Shown here piece after piece: positions 49,150 to 60,998 of a stretch of 64,000 nucleotides of DNA. The DNA is from Liquidambar formosana (lineage: Eukaryota; Streptophyta; Magnoliopsida; Saxifragales; Altingiaceae). The notes under the pieces were generated by a model, which had not been told where the DNA came from, searched no databases, and was given only the letters and a program-made list of their open reading frames with translations. The DNA lies in assembly GCA_039720395.1 (NCBI GenBank), contig CM077831.1, positions 10,989,803 to 11,053,802 of the forward strand, given 5' to 3'. The translations under genes and the position numbers were made by a program. Numbering within the stretch: position 1 is the first letter of the stretch; each line of letters opens with the position of its first letter.

Positions 49150-50672
49150 TTGGTTGAATGTATTCATCACTTGAATATATTCTTCCATTTCAAAAGTGTA
49201 TTCACCCTTTGAATATGCTTCCTAGTTTCAAATCCTCATTCACTATCTTACATGGTTAAATATATTCATCGCTTGGATATATTTCTCCATTTCAATGGTA
49301 TACTCATCACTTGAGTATACTTCTCAGTTCATTGTCACTTACTTGGTTAAATATATTCATCATTTGAATATATTTCTCCATTTCAATGGTATACTCATCA
49401 CTTGAGTATACTTCTCAGATCATTGTCACTTACTTGGTTAAATATATTCATCACTTGAATATATTTCTCCATTTCAATGGTATACTCATCACTTGAGTAT
49501 ATTTCTCAGATCATTTGTCACTTACTTGGTTAAATATATTCATCACTTGAATATATTTCTCCATTTCAATGGTATACTCATCACTTGAGTATACTTCTCA
49601 GTTCATTATCACTTACTTGGTTAAATATATTCATCACTTGAATATATTTCTCCATTTCAATGGTATACTCATCACTTGAGTATACTTCTCAGATCATTTG
49701 TCACTTACTTGGATAAATATATTCATCACTTGAATATATTTCTCCATTTCAATGGTATACTAATCACTTGAGTATACTTCTCAGTTCATTGTCACTTACT
49801 TCGTTAAATATATTCATCACTTGAATATATTTCTCCATTTCAATGGTATGCTCATCACTTGAGTATACTTCTCAGATCATTTGTCACTTACTTGGTTAAA
49901 TATATTCATCACTTGAATATATTTCTCCATTTCAATGGTATACTCATCACTTGAGTATACTTCTCAGAACATTTATCACTTACTTGGTTAAATATATTCA
50001 TGACCTAAATATATTTCTCCATTTCAATGGTATACTCATCACTTGAGTATGCTTCCCAGATTATTCTTTATCTTACTTGGTTAAATATATTCGTGACCTG
50101 GATATATTTCTCCATTTCAAAGGTGTACTCATCACTTGAGTATACTTCTCAGTCTTCTACAAATCACTTGGTTAAATGTATTCGTGACCAGAATATATTT
50201 CTCCATTTCAAAGGTATGTTCATCACTTGAACGTACTTCTCAGTCTTTTTCAATCACTAAGTATACTCATCACTTGAGTATATTTCTCAGCATCTTTTTC
50301 ATCACTTGGTACACTCATCACTTGAGTATACTTCTCAGCATCTTTCCATCACTTAGTTAAATATATTCGTGACCTGAATATATTTCTCCATTTCAAAAGT
50401 ATACTCATCACTTGAGTATATTTCTCAGCATCTTTCAATCACTTGGTTAAATATATTCGTGACCTGAATATATTTCTCCATTTCAAAAGTGTATTCCTTG
50501 AATATGCTTCTCAGATCTCATTCTCAATCACTTGGTTAAATATATTCATGACTTGAATATATCTTTCCATTTCAAAAGTATGTTCATTCATAGTAGCTTG
50601 AATATGCTTCTCTTATCAACTCTCAACCCCTAGCGGTTTAAGTATACTCATGACTTGAGTACACTTCCTTAT
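49150..50672 (+). repeat. Tandem hairpin array of copy B (about 91-bp unit)
   Basis: The landmark GGTATACTCATCACTTGAG recurs at 49297, 49388, 49479, 49571, 49662 and 49754, a period of 91-92 bp, then becomes more irregular. Each unit has two hairpins: GTATACTCA-TCACT-TGAGTATAC (for example 49298-49320) and ATATATTCA-TCACT-TGAATATAT. Later units vary the second to ATATATTC-GTGACCT-GAATATAT. It lies between the antisense gene promoter and the 3' LTR. Short ORFs inside are repeat artefacts. Confidence 0.92.
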
Positions 50673-50788
50673 TTCAATCTCAGGTTTTTAACCTCCTATC
50701 ATTGTTGGTACAGTGTGTGATTTCTCCAAGCTTTTTGGCAAAAATGGGTTGTTCTTTATCATTGGTTCACAAGTGTAACTTGTTCGCC

Positions 50789-50801
50789 AAAAAGGGGCTT
50801 C
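50789..50801 (+). promoter_or_regulatory. Copy B polypurine tract
   Basis: AAAAAGGGGCTTC lies immediately before the 3' LTR and would prime plus-strand DNA. Copy C has the equivalent at 58634-58646 on the minus strand. Confidence 0.85.
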
Positions 50802-53522
50802 TGTCACACCCCATTTTTGCACCACCTTACTAGGGCTCATCATTTCATGCATGTTTTTGTTTTGCTTTTGATTCTAGTCACTTGTATTAGGTTTCTAGAG
50901 TCACAAGGACAATAGACATGAATTTTAGTTCAATTCGAAGTTGATCTTGAGGGATAATAAGAGCTTTTGTGACTTGAGGGGCATAATCGTCTTTTAAGTC
51001 TCAAACTTTTCATTTGACCTTGAAATGATCTCCAAGTTGTCAATTGGAGTCCATATAGATGCATATGAGGTATTTCTAGTGTCAATTTGATAAATCAATG
51101 GCTCAGGATTAAAATGGCTCGACGTAGTTCAAGTTGGTTAATTAACCCTCCTTTGGGTTAGCTCTAATTGACTCACAATTACCAACCAAATCTTTTCAAA
51201 TTGACTTTCATTAGTCATCATTTTATCCCCAAAAGTGTTTTACAAAGCTTAATTTTGATATGGAAAGCATTTGGTTTGATCCTCTGTGCATACCTATGCT
51301 TAGTGAAGGTAGAGCATAGCGGTTAACCACCTTTGTCAAACCTAACCATGCACCCATGGTTAGTGTTTTTCACCCCAAAATGTTCAAAAATGTATTCCTT
51401 ATCGAAACACGGTCGTTTTGGCTTTTGTTTCATCAAAATCGGAGTTAATTTGCCCCCTAAAACACTTCTAGAAGGGTTAGGAGTCAAAAATAGGCAAAAA
51501 TTCAGAGTGGGCTTGGGTGACCACCCAACTCCAAGCGACTAGCCACCTGGGCCCAGGTGGCTAGCCGCCCAGGCCCTGGTGGTCACCTGAGACTACTTTC
51601 CTATTTTCACCCTAACTCCTTGCTGAAGCGGACTCTTGCCTATTTTGACGTATTTGGGCTCTTTTGGACGTGTTTCCTTCTAGTTTTTGGTAACTTCTGA
51701 GTTACTTAAGCCCCAAGGGGGTCTCTAATAGCCCTTGGATTAATTTTTAGGGTTTTAATCCTAGCCATTGGTTAATCCCAATTGAAGTCTGTAAATACCA
51801 CCCTATGCTTCAGCACAAAGGGAGCCACTTTATGCATTAATATTTGAGTCTTTAAGAGAGAATAAGAGAGAGAGACTTGGAGGAGAGCTAGAGGACCTGC
51901 TGTAGCCTTGGAGAACATTGATTGAAGACATCCATAAGAGCAAGAAGGAGTCCATACAGCAGCAAGGAAGGCTTCCCTAAGGTATTCTTCTTGCTTAAAC
52001 TAGGGTATCATGTAGGATAGCTTTATTGCAAGCAATGCTTATGTTTTCTACCATGGATTGAGGTTTCTATTAGTTAATACATGTGATAATGATGATGTTC
52101 ATGATGAGTTTTGCATGCTTTAGAGTTAGTTCATAGGTTTCAATGCATAGTTATGATTCTTGTGCTTCTGTTGTCCTTGTGCTAGGATAGTGTTATTGCA
52201 TGTTAGAGTTAGAACTTTTGTCATGTTCTATTGTTTTAGTTAGATAATATGCATAATTTAGGTTCTGTTTATTGTTATTTTAGCATGTTTAGAGTTGGTT
52301 TTGTGTGTTTTTAAGCATATTTGTGAGTTTAGGGTTTTTTGTGTCCTTGTTTTAGGTTAGTTTCATACAACATGTTAAAGTAGGTCTTTTTATTGATTTT
52401 TCTTCATAGTTGCTGTATATGTCTTGCATATGGGGTAAATATGATATTTTTGCATGCATGTTAGTACATTTTAGGGTTTTTATGCATGATATGGTTCTAG
52501 GATTGTGTTAGGGCTTATGAAAGTTTGTTGTTTTTGCTGTTAGCATGTCTAGTGGATGATTTTAGGCCATAATACTATTCTGTCCAGATTTGCATATTAA
52601 TGTTTTTGCATGGTTTTGAACACGTGTAAGGGTGCAAATAGGTGTGGTAATTGTCCTATGGCAAATAGGGCTGCCAATGCTTGAAATGGCTAATGCTTAG
52701 AGCAATTACGCTCAGGTAAGCGGGTGTGAAGGTGCCCCAATTCACCTATTTTCTTAACTCTTTCTCTTCCCCCTCCTAGGGTTAATTTTTAATATGAATC
52801 AATGGTTCTAATCAAAGGTTTCCTTCAATAACAAATTCTGGTTTTTATCAAAGTTTCCATATTGTGGAGTTCTTTCTAAAATCGAACTTGGTTTATCTAT
52901 CATATTCAACTCTTTTGATCAAATAAGGAAACCTAGGGTTTTTACCATAGGTTTGTATTAAGTCTTAACCCTATTTCTAATCGAACTACGTGGACTTTGA
53001 TCCATGTATTTCGTTGCATGGTACGTAGGTGCTCTTCGTGAGGCTCAAGTCCGTTCTAGAATCCAAGTATCCTAGATTTCTTTCTTTCTTTCTTTTCTTT
53101 TCTTTATTTTCTGTTTTATTTGCTTATTATGCATGGATGGATGAATGAAATATATGATATACATGCAATTCTTATGATGATATACTTGCTGATTTTTGTA
53201 TGGAAAGATCTTAATTTAGCCCAAATAAATCGAGAGACCGAAAGGGTGACATGGGTGCCTATAGGCTTTGCCTAGAACCTTCCCATGTCATAACTTAGCC
53301 TCCGAATCCCTGATTTCTTTGGTTTCGAAAAGACTGTTTTTGCCTTTCCTTTTTATACATGGAGTCATTCAAATTGTTTTCTTAAAACAAACTATTTTTA
53401 GGGTTTTCCTTGTTTCCTTTAAAAAATAAGGTGGTGACTCTTTTTTGTTTTCAAAACCCCAATCCAATTCAATTCTTTCTTTTTTTCGTCAACCCTTGTG
53501 GGCCCAATTTCCGGGGTTCACA
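50802..53522 (+). repeat. Copy B 3' LTR (2721 bp)
   Basis: It matches the 5' LTR closely and ends GGGTTCACA followed by ACGTG. Its palindrome (51512-51591) and TATA site carry substitutions. Confidence 0.96.
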
Positions 53523-53527
53523 ACGTG

Positions 53528-55004
53528 TATTGTTTTCAATTGACGAGTTCATTCCAAAAGTGGCTCGAATAGATTGTTTTCATTAAAAAGGGGCACGTGC
53601 CCTCTCTTCACAGACGTGATCCTAATCAAATCAATTTCCCAAAACTATCACTCCATGTAGGACTTCCCTTCTAGTATGGATTGAGAATCATAAAGTATCA
53701 CTTTCACTTTGTTTAAACAAAATTCCTTTACACTTCAAAAGTGTACTTTCCTCAATCAAACACGTTTTCTTCCTTCAAAAGGAATCCTTGTCTTCAAAAG
53801 GCAATCTTTTCCCTTCAAAAGGGAATATCCTCTTCATTTCAATAGCTTTCAAAAAGCATCCTTTTTCTTTACCCATTCCTCTACTTCAAAAGTTTCGAGC
53901 TTTCTCCGAATCCCAAAAGAGATCCGCACTTGACATTAATTCTTTAAAAATGGATTCACATCATTTCCATTTCCATCCTTTCATAAAGGATTGATTTTAC
54001 CGCTGCAAGATAGGGATGCTTTAGAGTTAATCAATTTTACCTAAGATACCCAAGAGAAGGAAGGCGAATTTATGGTCCTTTCAAAATAATTTTCATTCAC
54101 AACCTTAAGGCATACTCTTTCAAAACCAACACTTTCAAAAGGACTTTGTTCTAATGCCTTTAAAGATCTCTTTTCAAAAAGACAGAATTCATCACCCTTC
54201 AAAATGGTATTCTATGTGAAATCATTCGTATAGGAAATCTACAATACCAAATGGGATTTTAATAAGAAACATCGTTGAAATTAGGAACCGTTGGATTCCA
54301 ACAAGCGATGTGGGGTTCCTCACACCTTCCCCACTTGTAACCAAACCCCCTTACCCACAATCTTTAGTCACACAGACCACTAGGAGTCAATTAATTTCCA
54401 AATGGACCTCAAATGGACTCGTTTGATGATAAGACCTCAGATGGACTTATTTTGGGATCTCAGATGACCCCACTTTCTAATCAACCATAGGATGCCCAGT
54501 CACATCCTCAAACCCCCTGATTGGTGGTGATTCTTTAGCCTTGATAATTCTAGATATGCTCGCATGCCTAGGACAGTCAAGGCGCCCTTGAACTGAATCC
54601 ATCTTACTCAACACCACCCACCAGAAACGGACGCCCTGGGGTCATCCCAAACTTAGGAAGGGAAAACATCCCATCGCATCCTTTTTTGGGGTAGCGACAG
54701 TTGGTGGGGTAACTAGTGGTGTTGGTCGATGGGGTACTTCTCCTTCAAGGGTCACCTAAGCTAGGGCACTCAACGAGTGGCCCGTTAGCGTACTCATAAG
54801 CTTATTACAGGCTAGTGGCATAGGCTGTGGGTTGATGATGCCAACTTCTAGTAACTATAGGCCCGAATGGGACCCAGTACCTTTTGTCAGACTGTCATCG
54901 AGGGTAATGGGTGGTAGTGCGCATGTGTGCAATTTTGGTCTTTTCCAATTAAACAATTTAAATTAAGTAAAGCCATAAATCACTATACGGAATCTAGCTT
55001 CTAT
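53528..55004. other. Old element sequence right of copy B, no gene seen
   Basis: It is rich in CTTCAAAAG-type words (53740-54200). A CACACCTTCCCCACTTGTAACC block (54319-54345 region) resembles U5 sequence of plus-strand plant gypsy LTRs and may continue region F. GGGGTAGCGACA ending at 54699 could be the end of that LTR. The last 300 bp look like the leader of minus-strand element D. Confidence 0.45.
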
Positions 55005-55022
55005 CCCCAGTGGAGTCGCCAC
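55005..55022 (-). promoter_or_regulatory. Primer binding site of element D
   Basis: The minus strand reads GTGGCGACTCCACTGGGG, a tRNA-Arg-like PBS directly after an LTR end (TGTGAGCGC on the plus strand at 55023). Confidence 0.8.
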
Positions 55023-56011
55023 TGTGAGCGCTATGCCCTAAACCACATAGCTCGAGAATACGCATTAGCCTCAAAGGACTAACACGGAGAGGAGTCGACA
55101 CCCAATAATGGGAACGAGTGAACCCTGGCAGAGTCTAGCTCATCATAACCAGAGATTTGGTTTGGAGCTAAGGTACACAGTTGGGAAGGTGTTAGGTACC
55201 CAGCCACGCCCATTGGAACTGGCCCCCACACATGATTAATGACTTCAATTAATTTAATTTCTAATCAAAATTGACCCTTATTCATTTAACAATTGCAGCA
55301 CGCAAACCATGATGTGATGACAAAAGCAAAAATACAGGATAAACATGAAAAAGGGAAATACAGATTAACCTACTGTCAGAACAAATACGATAAAAAAAAA
55401 AAAGAAAACTGTCTGCCAATACTTCTCGTGCGTACGCAGTGATGAATACTGTGTACATAAATTAAATACTGCGTACGCAATACAGTAGTTGCATATGCAC
55501 CAATTAGCGTTTATCTTTAGATCTCAAGAATCCCACCTGCATACCAGAAAAAGGTATACACGTGATTTTCCAAAGATTTATTCTGAGATCATTCTCATGT
55601 TAAAATAAAACAGAAGTTAATACCTTACATACTATTTAACAGGGGAATACATTGCCAAATAACAAAACCTTAGTCCACTACATGATGCTTATACGAAGGT
55701 ATGCATGGAATCCTAGGTTCTCTCACGAGGAGAATCCACTATGTGATGAGATTCATATTATCATGTGTAAGAAATGCGACTGCATATACATAATAGACAT
55801 TGCATCCATAGAAACAGCATTATTCTATTAAAGAGATGATCATGCTAAATAAAAAGTCAATTTGCTGGCTTTACCCTCAGGGTCATGCACTCCACTTGTT
55901 TTAGAATTTCTCCTTCTAAACCTCCAGAATTGCAGCCTTCAATGCTTTCTCACTCCTCTCTAGGGTTTTCTCTCTAATTCCAGTCAAAAGTCCCCTCTCT
56001 TAGGTACATAG
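55023..56011 (-). repeat. Partial 5' LTR of element D, cut by copy C
   Basis: The LTR starts TGTGAGCGC on the plus strand next to the PBS and runs 989 bp until copy C inserts. It contains GCGTACGCAG / CTGCGTACGC words (55434-55480), again palindromic. The rest should lie beyond copy C, outside the window. Confidence 0.7.
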
Positions 56012-57977
56012 TGTGAACCCCAGAAATTGGGCCCACAAGGGATTGAAAGAAAATGGGTTTGAAAAAGAAAAAGGAAAGGAGTCGCCACCTTATTTTTTAA
56101 AGGAAACAAGGAAAACCCTAAAAATAGTTTGTTTTAGGAAAACAATTTGAATGACTCCATAAAAAAGGAAAGGCAAAAACCAATCTTTTGAAAACCAAAG
56201 AAATCGGGAATTCGGAGGCTAAGTTATGACATGGGAAGGTTCTAGGCAAAGCCTATAGGCACCCATGTCACCCTTTCGGTCTCTCAGTTCATTTGGGCTA
56301 AATCAAGATCTTTCCATACAAAAATCAGCAAGTATATCATCACAAGAATTGCATGCATATCATATATTTCATTCATCCATCCATGCATAATAAGCACATA
56401 AAAACAGAAAAAGAAAAAAGAAGAAAAGAAAACAAAAATAAACCTAGGATGCTTAGATCCTAGAACGGACTTGAGCCTCACGAAGAGCGCCTACATACCA
56501 TGCAACGAAATACATGGATCAAAGTCCACGTAGTTCGATTAGAACTAAGGTTAAATCCTAATACAAACCTATGGTAAAAACCCTAGGTTTCCTTATTTGA
56601 TCAAAAGAGAATTGATAGAAAGTTTGATTTTAGGAAAGAAATCCACAAAATGGAAACCTTAATAAAAACCAGAATTTTGTTTATGAAGGAAACCTCTAAT
56701 TAAACCATAGGATCATATTAAAAATTAACCCTAAATAGGGAGAAGAGAAGGGATAAGGAAGAAAGGTGAATTGGGGCACCTTCATACCCACTTACCTGAG
56801 CGCAATTAGCTATTTCAGACATAAGCAGCCCTATTTGCCATAGGACAAATACCACACCTATTTGCACCCTTACAAGTGCTCAAAACCATGCAAAAACACT
56901 AACATGCAAATCTGGACAGAATAGTATTATGACCTAAAATCATCCACTAAGCATGCCAATAGCAAAAACAGCGAACAATAATAAGTCCTAACATATTCCT
57001 AGAACCATATCATGCATAAAAACCCTAAAACATACTAACATGCATGCAAAACCATCATGTTTACTCCATATGAAAAACATATACAGCAAACACGAAGAAA
57101 AACCAATAAAAAAGTCTACTTTATCATGCTATATGAAAACAAACACGAAACAATGACTCTAAAACCCTAAACTCACAAATATGCTTAAAAACATACAAAA
57201 CATACTTTAATCATGCTAAAACCAAACTAAACAGAAATTAAATCATGCATATTAACTAACTAAAGCAATATAACATGATGAAAATCCTAACTCTAACATG
57301 CAATGACACTAATCCTAGCACAAGGACAAACAGGAGCACAAGAATCATAACTATGCATTAAAAACCTAAAGGACAGCCCTAAAGCATGTTAAACAGTAGA
57401 TAAAAAATAGATATTCCATGTATATTAACTAGCTAGAGTGTTAATACATGATAAAAAAGTTACCTTTAACATGCAATAAGCCTAACCCATATGAAAACCT
57501 AGTTTAAGCTTGAATAGAGAAGGAGAATACCTTAGGAAGAGCCTTCCTTTGTGTTTGTAATTGTTCGTGGCTCCTCAGGTCTTTAGAGTGAATCAAACCA
57601 ACACGAATCCTCCTCTTTGTCAAAGTGGTATCACAGCAAAGAGATCACAACTCACTCAACTTTGAAAAGAAAATAGAAAACAAAAAGAGAACAAGAGAAA
57701 AGAAAAGTGATTTTCGTCACTTTGCAGCAGCAGCAACTTCAATCGCGTTTTTGGGTATGAAAACGTTGGATTTGGACAAAGCTTGTGAAATACAAAGTTG
57801 TAGAGAATTGAATTATCTTTCTAACAAGACCAATTTCATCAAATTCTGACTTCGGATGAAAACGTTATGATTAAAATACGACTGCTGGTTTTCAGAAAAT
57901 CTGCTGCTGAATTATGACGAATTTCACTCCCTCCAAAACCCTCTTCTCCTCCTCCTTGTTTAAAGACATTAAGAGAG

Positions 57978-57985
57978 TATTTATA
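57978..57985 (-). promoter_or_regulatory. TATA box of copy C LTR
   Basis: TATAAATA on the minus strand, 140 bp downstream of the 58125-58188 palindrome. Confidence 0.6.
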
Positions 57986-58124
57986 GCTGAAATCTGGAGT
58001 TTCCCTTTCCTTCCTGGACTAGGTTTCCTTGGAGAATAATCAAAAGGTATTTTATAATGATAAAAGACTTCTAATCTGAATAGGAAAAGGAAATTGTCTT
58101 TTATAAAAATTGGGAGACTGACCG

Positions 58125-58188
58125 CTAACACGCATGCACATGTATCGTATGTGCGTACACACACTCATCACATACGTACACGTGTTAG
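58125..58188. promoter_or_regulatory. U3 palindrome of copy C, different sequence from A and B
   Basis: The outer arms CTAACACG (58125-58132) and CGTGTTAG (58181-58188) are perfect inverted repeats. The inner GCACAT/ATGTGC and GTATGTGCGTAC/ACATACGTAC words also pair. It occupies the place of the CTCGGGTGACC palindrome of copies A and B. Confidence 0.65.
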
Positions 58189-58633
58189 TGTCATGATAAA
58201 AATGGCTAATTTAATAAAATAATTTTCTTTTCATTTTAACCAAAAATCTCATGCTGTGATTCGCACTAATTCTTCAAGGATAATCCGTAAATAACCACAC
58301 TAAACTCATCATCAGGGCCACGGGACTTAAGATGACAACCGGTACAAAATTGAACCTAGAAATACCTCATATGCATCCATATGAACTCCAATTGACAATT
58401 TGGAGATCATTCCAAGGTCAAATGAAAAGTTTGGGACTTAAAAGACGATTATGCCCCTCAAGTCACAAAAGCTCTTATCATCCCTCAAGATCAACTCCAA
58501 TTTGAACCAAAATTCATATCCATTGTCCTTGTGACTCTAGAAAACTAATGCAAGTGACTAGACTCAAAAACAAAACAAAAACATGCATGAAATGATGAGC
58601 CCTAGTAAGGTGGTGCAAAAATGGGGTGTGACA

Positions 58634-58646
58634 GAAGCCCCTCATT
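58634..58646 (-). promoter_or_regulatory. Copy C polypurine tract
   Basis: The minus strand reads CCAATGAGGGGCTTC up to the LTR. The GGGGCTTC end is shared with copy B; the A run is interrupted. Confidence 0.6.
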
Positions 58647-58772
58647 GGCGAACATGTTACACTTGTGAACCAATGATAAAGAACAACCCATTTTTGGCCA
58701 AAAAGCCCGGAGAAATCACACACTGATACCAACAATGATGGGAGGTTGAAAACCTGAGACTGAAATAAGGAA

Positions 58773-60510
58773 GTGTACTCAAGTCATGAGTATACTTAAA
58801 CCACTGAGGGTTGAGAATTGATAAGAGAAGCATATTCAAGCCACTACGAATGAACATACTTTTGAAATGGAAAGATATATTCTAGTCACGAATATATTTA
58901 ACCAAGTGATGAGAATGAAATCTGAGAAGCACATTCAAGTGATGAACATACCTTTGAAATGGAGAAATATATCCAAGCGATGGATATACTTAACCAAGTA
59001 AGTGACAAAATATCTGAGAAGTATACTCAAGTGATGAGTATACCACTGAAATGGAGAAATATATTCAGGTCACGAATATATTTAACCAAGTAATCTGAGA
59101 ATGAAATCTGAGAAGTATACTCAAGTGGTGAGCATACCATTGAAATGGAGAAATATATCCAAGCGATGGATATCTTTAACCAAGTAGGATAAGAATAATC
59201 TGAGAGGTGTATTCAAGTGATGAGTGTACTTTTGAAATGGAGAAATATATTCAGGTCATGAACATATTTAACCAAGTGATGAAAAAGATGCTGAGAAATA
59301 TACTCAAGTGATGAGTATACTTAATGATTGAAAAAGACTGAGAAGTACGTTCAAGTGATGAACATACTTTTGAAATGGAGAAATGTATCCAAGTGATGGA
59401 TATATTTAACCAAGTAAGCTGAGAAGTACACTCAAGTGATGAGCATACCATTGAGATGGAGAAATATATCCAAATGACGGATATATTTAACCAAGTAAGA
59501 TAAGAATAATCTGAGAAGTGTACTCAAGTGATGAGTACACCATTGAAATGGAGAAATATATTCTAGTCACGAATATACTTAACCAAGTAAGTGACAAGTA
59601 TGTTTAAGTGATAAACATACCATTGAAATAGAGAAATATATCCAAGTGATGGATATACTTAACCAAGTAAGTGACAAGTATGTTTAAGTGATAAACATAC
59701 CATTGAAATAGAGAAATATATCCAAGCGATGGATATACTTAAGCAAGTAAGATAGAGAATAATCTGAGAAGTGTACTCAAGTGATGAGTACACCATTGAA
59801 ATGGAGAAATATATTCTAGTCATGAATATATTTAACCAAGTAAGTGACAAATATTCTGAGAAGTATGTTCAAGTGATGAACATACCATTGAAATGGAGAA
59901 ATATACCCAAGCGATGGATATACTTAACCAAGTAAGTGGCAAAATATCTGAGAAGTATACTCAAGTGATGAGTATACCATTGAAATGGAAAAAATATACC
60001 CAAGTGGTGGATATACTTAACCAAGTAAGTGACAAATGATCTGAGAAGTATGTTCAAGTGATGAACATACCATTGAAATGGAGAAGTGTACCCAAGCGAT
60101 GGATATACTTAACCAAGTAAGTGACAAAATATCTGAGAAGTATGTTCAAGTGATGAATATACCATTGAAATGGAGAAATATATTCAAGTGATGAATATAT
60201 TTAACCAAGTAAGTGATAATGAGGATCTGAAACTAGGAAGCATATTCAATGGGCGAACATGCTTTTGAAATGGAAGAATATATTCAAGTGATGAATATAT
60301 TCAACCAAGTATGATAGAAAATGAGAATTTGAAACTGAGAAGCATATTCAAAGGGTGAATACACTTTTGAAATGGAAAAATATATTCAAGTGATGAATAT
60401 ATTCAACCAAGTAGGATAGGGAATGAGAATTTGAAACCGAGAAGCATATTCAAAGGGTGAATACACTTTTGAAATGGAAAAATATATTCAAGTGATGAAT
60501 ATATTCAATC
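58773..60510 (-). repeat. Tandem hairpin array of copy C with covarying stems
   Basis: About 18 units of roughly 91 bp plus some half units. Perfect stems with loop AGTGA (plus strand) include GTATACTCA/TGAGTATAC (59021-59043), GTGTACTCA/TGAGTACAC (59518-59540), GTATGTTTA/TAAACATAC (59598-59620), GTATGTTCA/TGAACATAC (59863-59885) and ATATATTCA/TGAATATAT (60178-60200), and a second-stem variant ends TCCA/TGGA (59636-59658). The arms change together from unit to unit. The array is upstream of the antisense gene and just before the 3' LTR, as in copy B. Confidence 0.92.
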
Positions 60511-60797
60511 AAGTAGGATAGGGAATGAGAATTTGAAATGAGGATATATGATCAATTTATCAAGATTGAACAGGCATGGTGCAAGAGGAAAGTGACTGAA
60601 CACATTGTCACTTGAGTTGGCATGACACAGGGGAAATATATTCAACCCTTTTGAACATAAAATCAATTCAAGGAATTGATTTCAAGATGGAATTTGATTG
60701 ATTTTAAGCTCAAAAAGTGTTGAATATCTCATTTGGAAGGAGGTTTGATCACGCGTCAAGGCGAGACAAAGCGAGAAGCAAAACCAAAACAAAGTGG
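60511..60797. other. Spacer between hairpin array and palindrome, copy C
   Basis: It is non-coding and homologous to 48865-49149 of copy B, including the inverted AAAATCAATTC / GAATTGATTT pair. No gene is seen. Confidence 0.5.
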
Positions 60798-60855
60798 CTT
60801 GGGTGACCACCAGGCCTCGGGAGGCTAGCCGCCCAGGCCTGGGTGGTTACCCGAG
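60798..60855. promoter_or_regulatory. GC-rich palindrome upstream of the copy C antisense gene
   Basis: The arms CTTGGGTGACCACC (60798-60811) and GGTGGTTACCCGAG (60842-60855) surround a single GGCTAGCC core (60823-60830). It is shorter than in copy B but in the same place, 88 bp before the TATA box. Confidence 0.78.
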
Positions 60856-60942
60856 CCCAAAGCGGAAATCCCACTTTGAATAGGAAACTTCCTATTCTGA
60901 TGGGTTTTTTCCTATTTGAACTTAGATTTGTGACCTTTTCCC

Positions 60943-60950
60943 TATAAAAA
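60943..60950 (+). promoter_or_regulatory. TATA box of the copy C antisense gene
   Basis: TATAAAAA in CCCTATAAAAACAC, 56 bp before ATG 60999. Sequence and spacing are conserved with copy B although the element itself is transcribed from the other strand. Confidence 0.8.
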
Positions 60951-60998
60951 CACATCCAAGAGGTTCCTAAACCTACTTGTATTCATTCATTAGAAATT

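Larger units (their letters stand above)
26782..53522 (+). mobile_element. Complete Ty3/gypsy Tat element, copy B, with nested copia insertions
   Basis: Its LTRs are 26782-29510 and 50802-53522, its PBS is at 29512, its PPT at 50789-50801, and its 5-bp target duplication ACGTG is at 26777-26781 and 53523-53527. About 1.67 kb (E3) and 9.58 kb (E2) are later insertions, so the original element was about 15.5 kb. Gag and pol have stops and frameshifts, and both RNase H domains are deleted. The first 145 bp of the two LTRs differ at six sites, mostly G/A or C/T, so the insertion is fairly young. Confidence 0.96.
56012..58633 (-). repeat. Copy C 3' LTR (2622 bp)
   Basis: The plus strand begins TGTGAACCCCAG and ends GGGTGTGACA. 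Its U5 and most of U3 are close to copy B, but a central stretch (about 57600-58200) with the TATA box and palindrome differs, as if a module had been exchanged. Confidence 0.93.

Noticed and set aside
49150..50672. CRISPR-like appearance of regularly spaced palindromic repeats
   Set aside because: Plant nuclear context, no cas genes, and the intervening sequence is itself repeated rather than unique spacers.
53709..53994. Overlapping ORFs rich in Phe and Ser
   Set aside because: They come from low-complexity CTTCAAAAG words; no domain and no conservation seen.
57625..57640. GTGGTATCACAGC, like a copia PBS, in copy C LTR
   Set aside because: It differs from TGGTATCAGAGCC and is not preceded by an LTR end.
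59251..60057. Several short minus-strand ORFs with repeated SISKVCSSLE-like peptides
   Set aside because: They are frames through the 91-bp hairpin repeat, start and stop irregularly, and have counterparts in copy B only because of the repeat.
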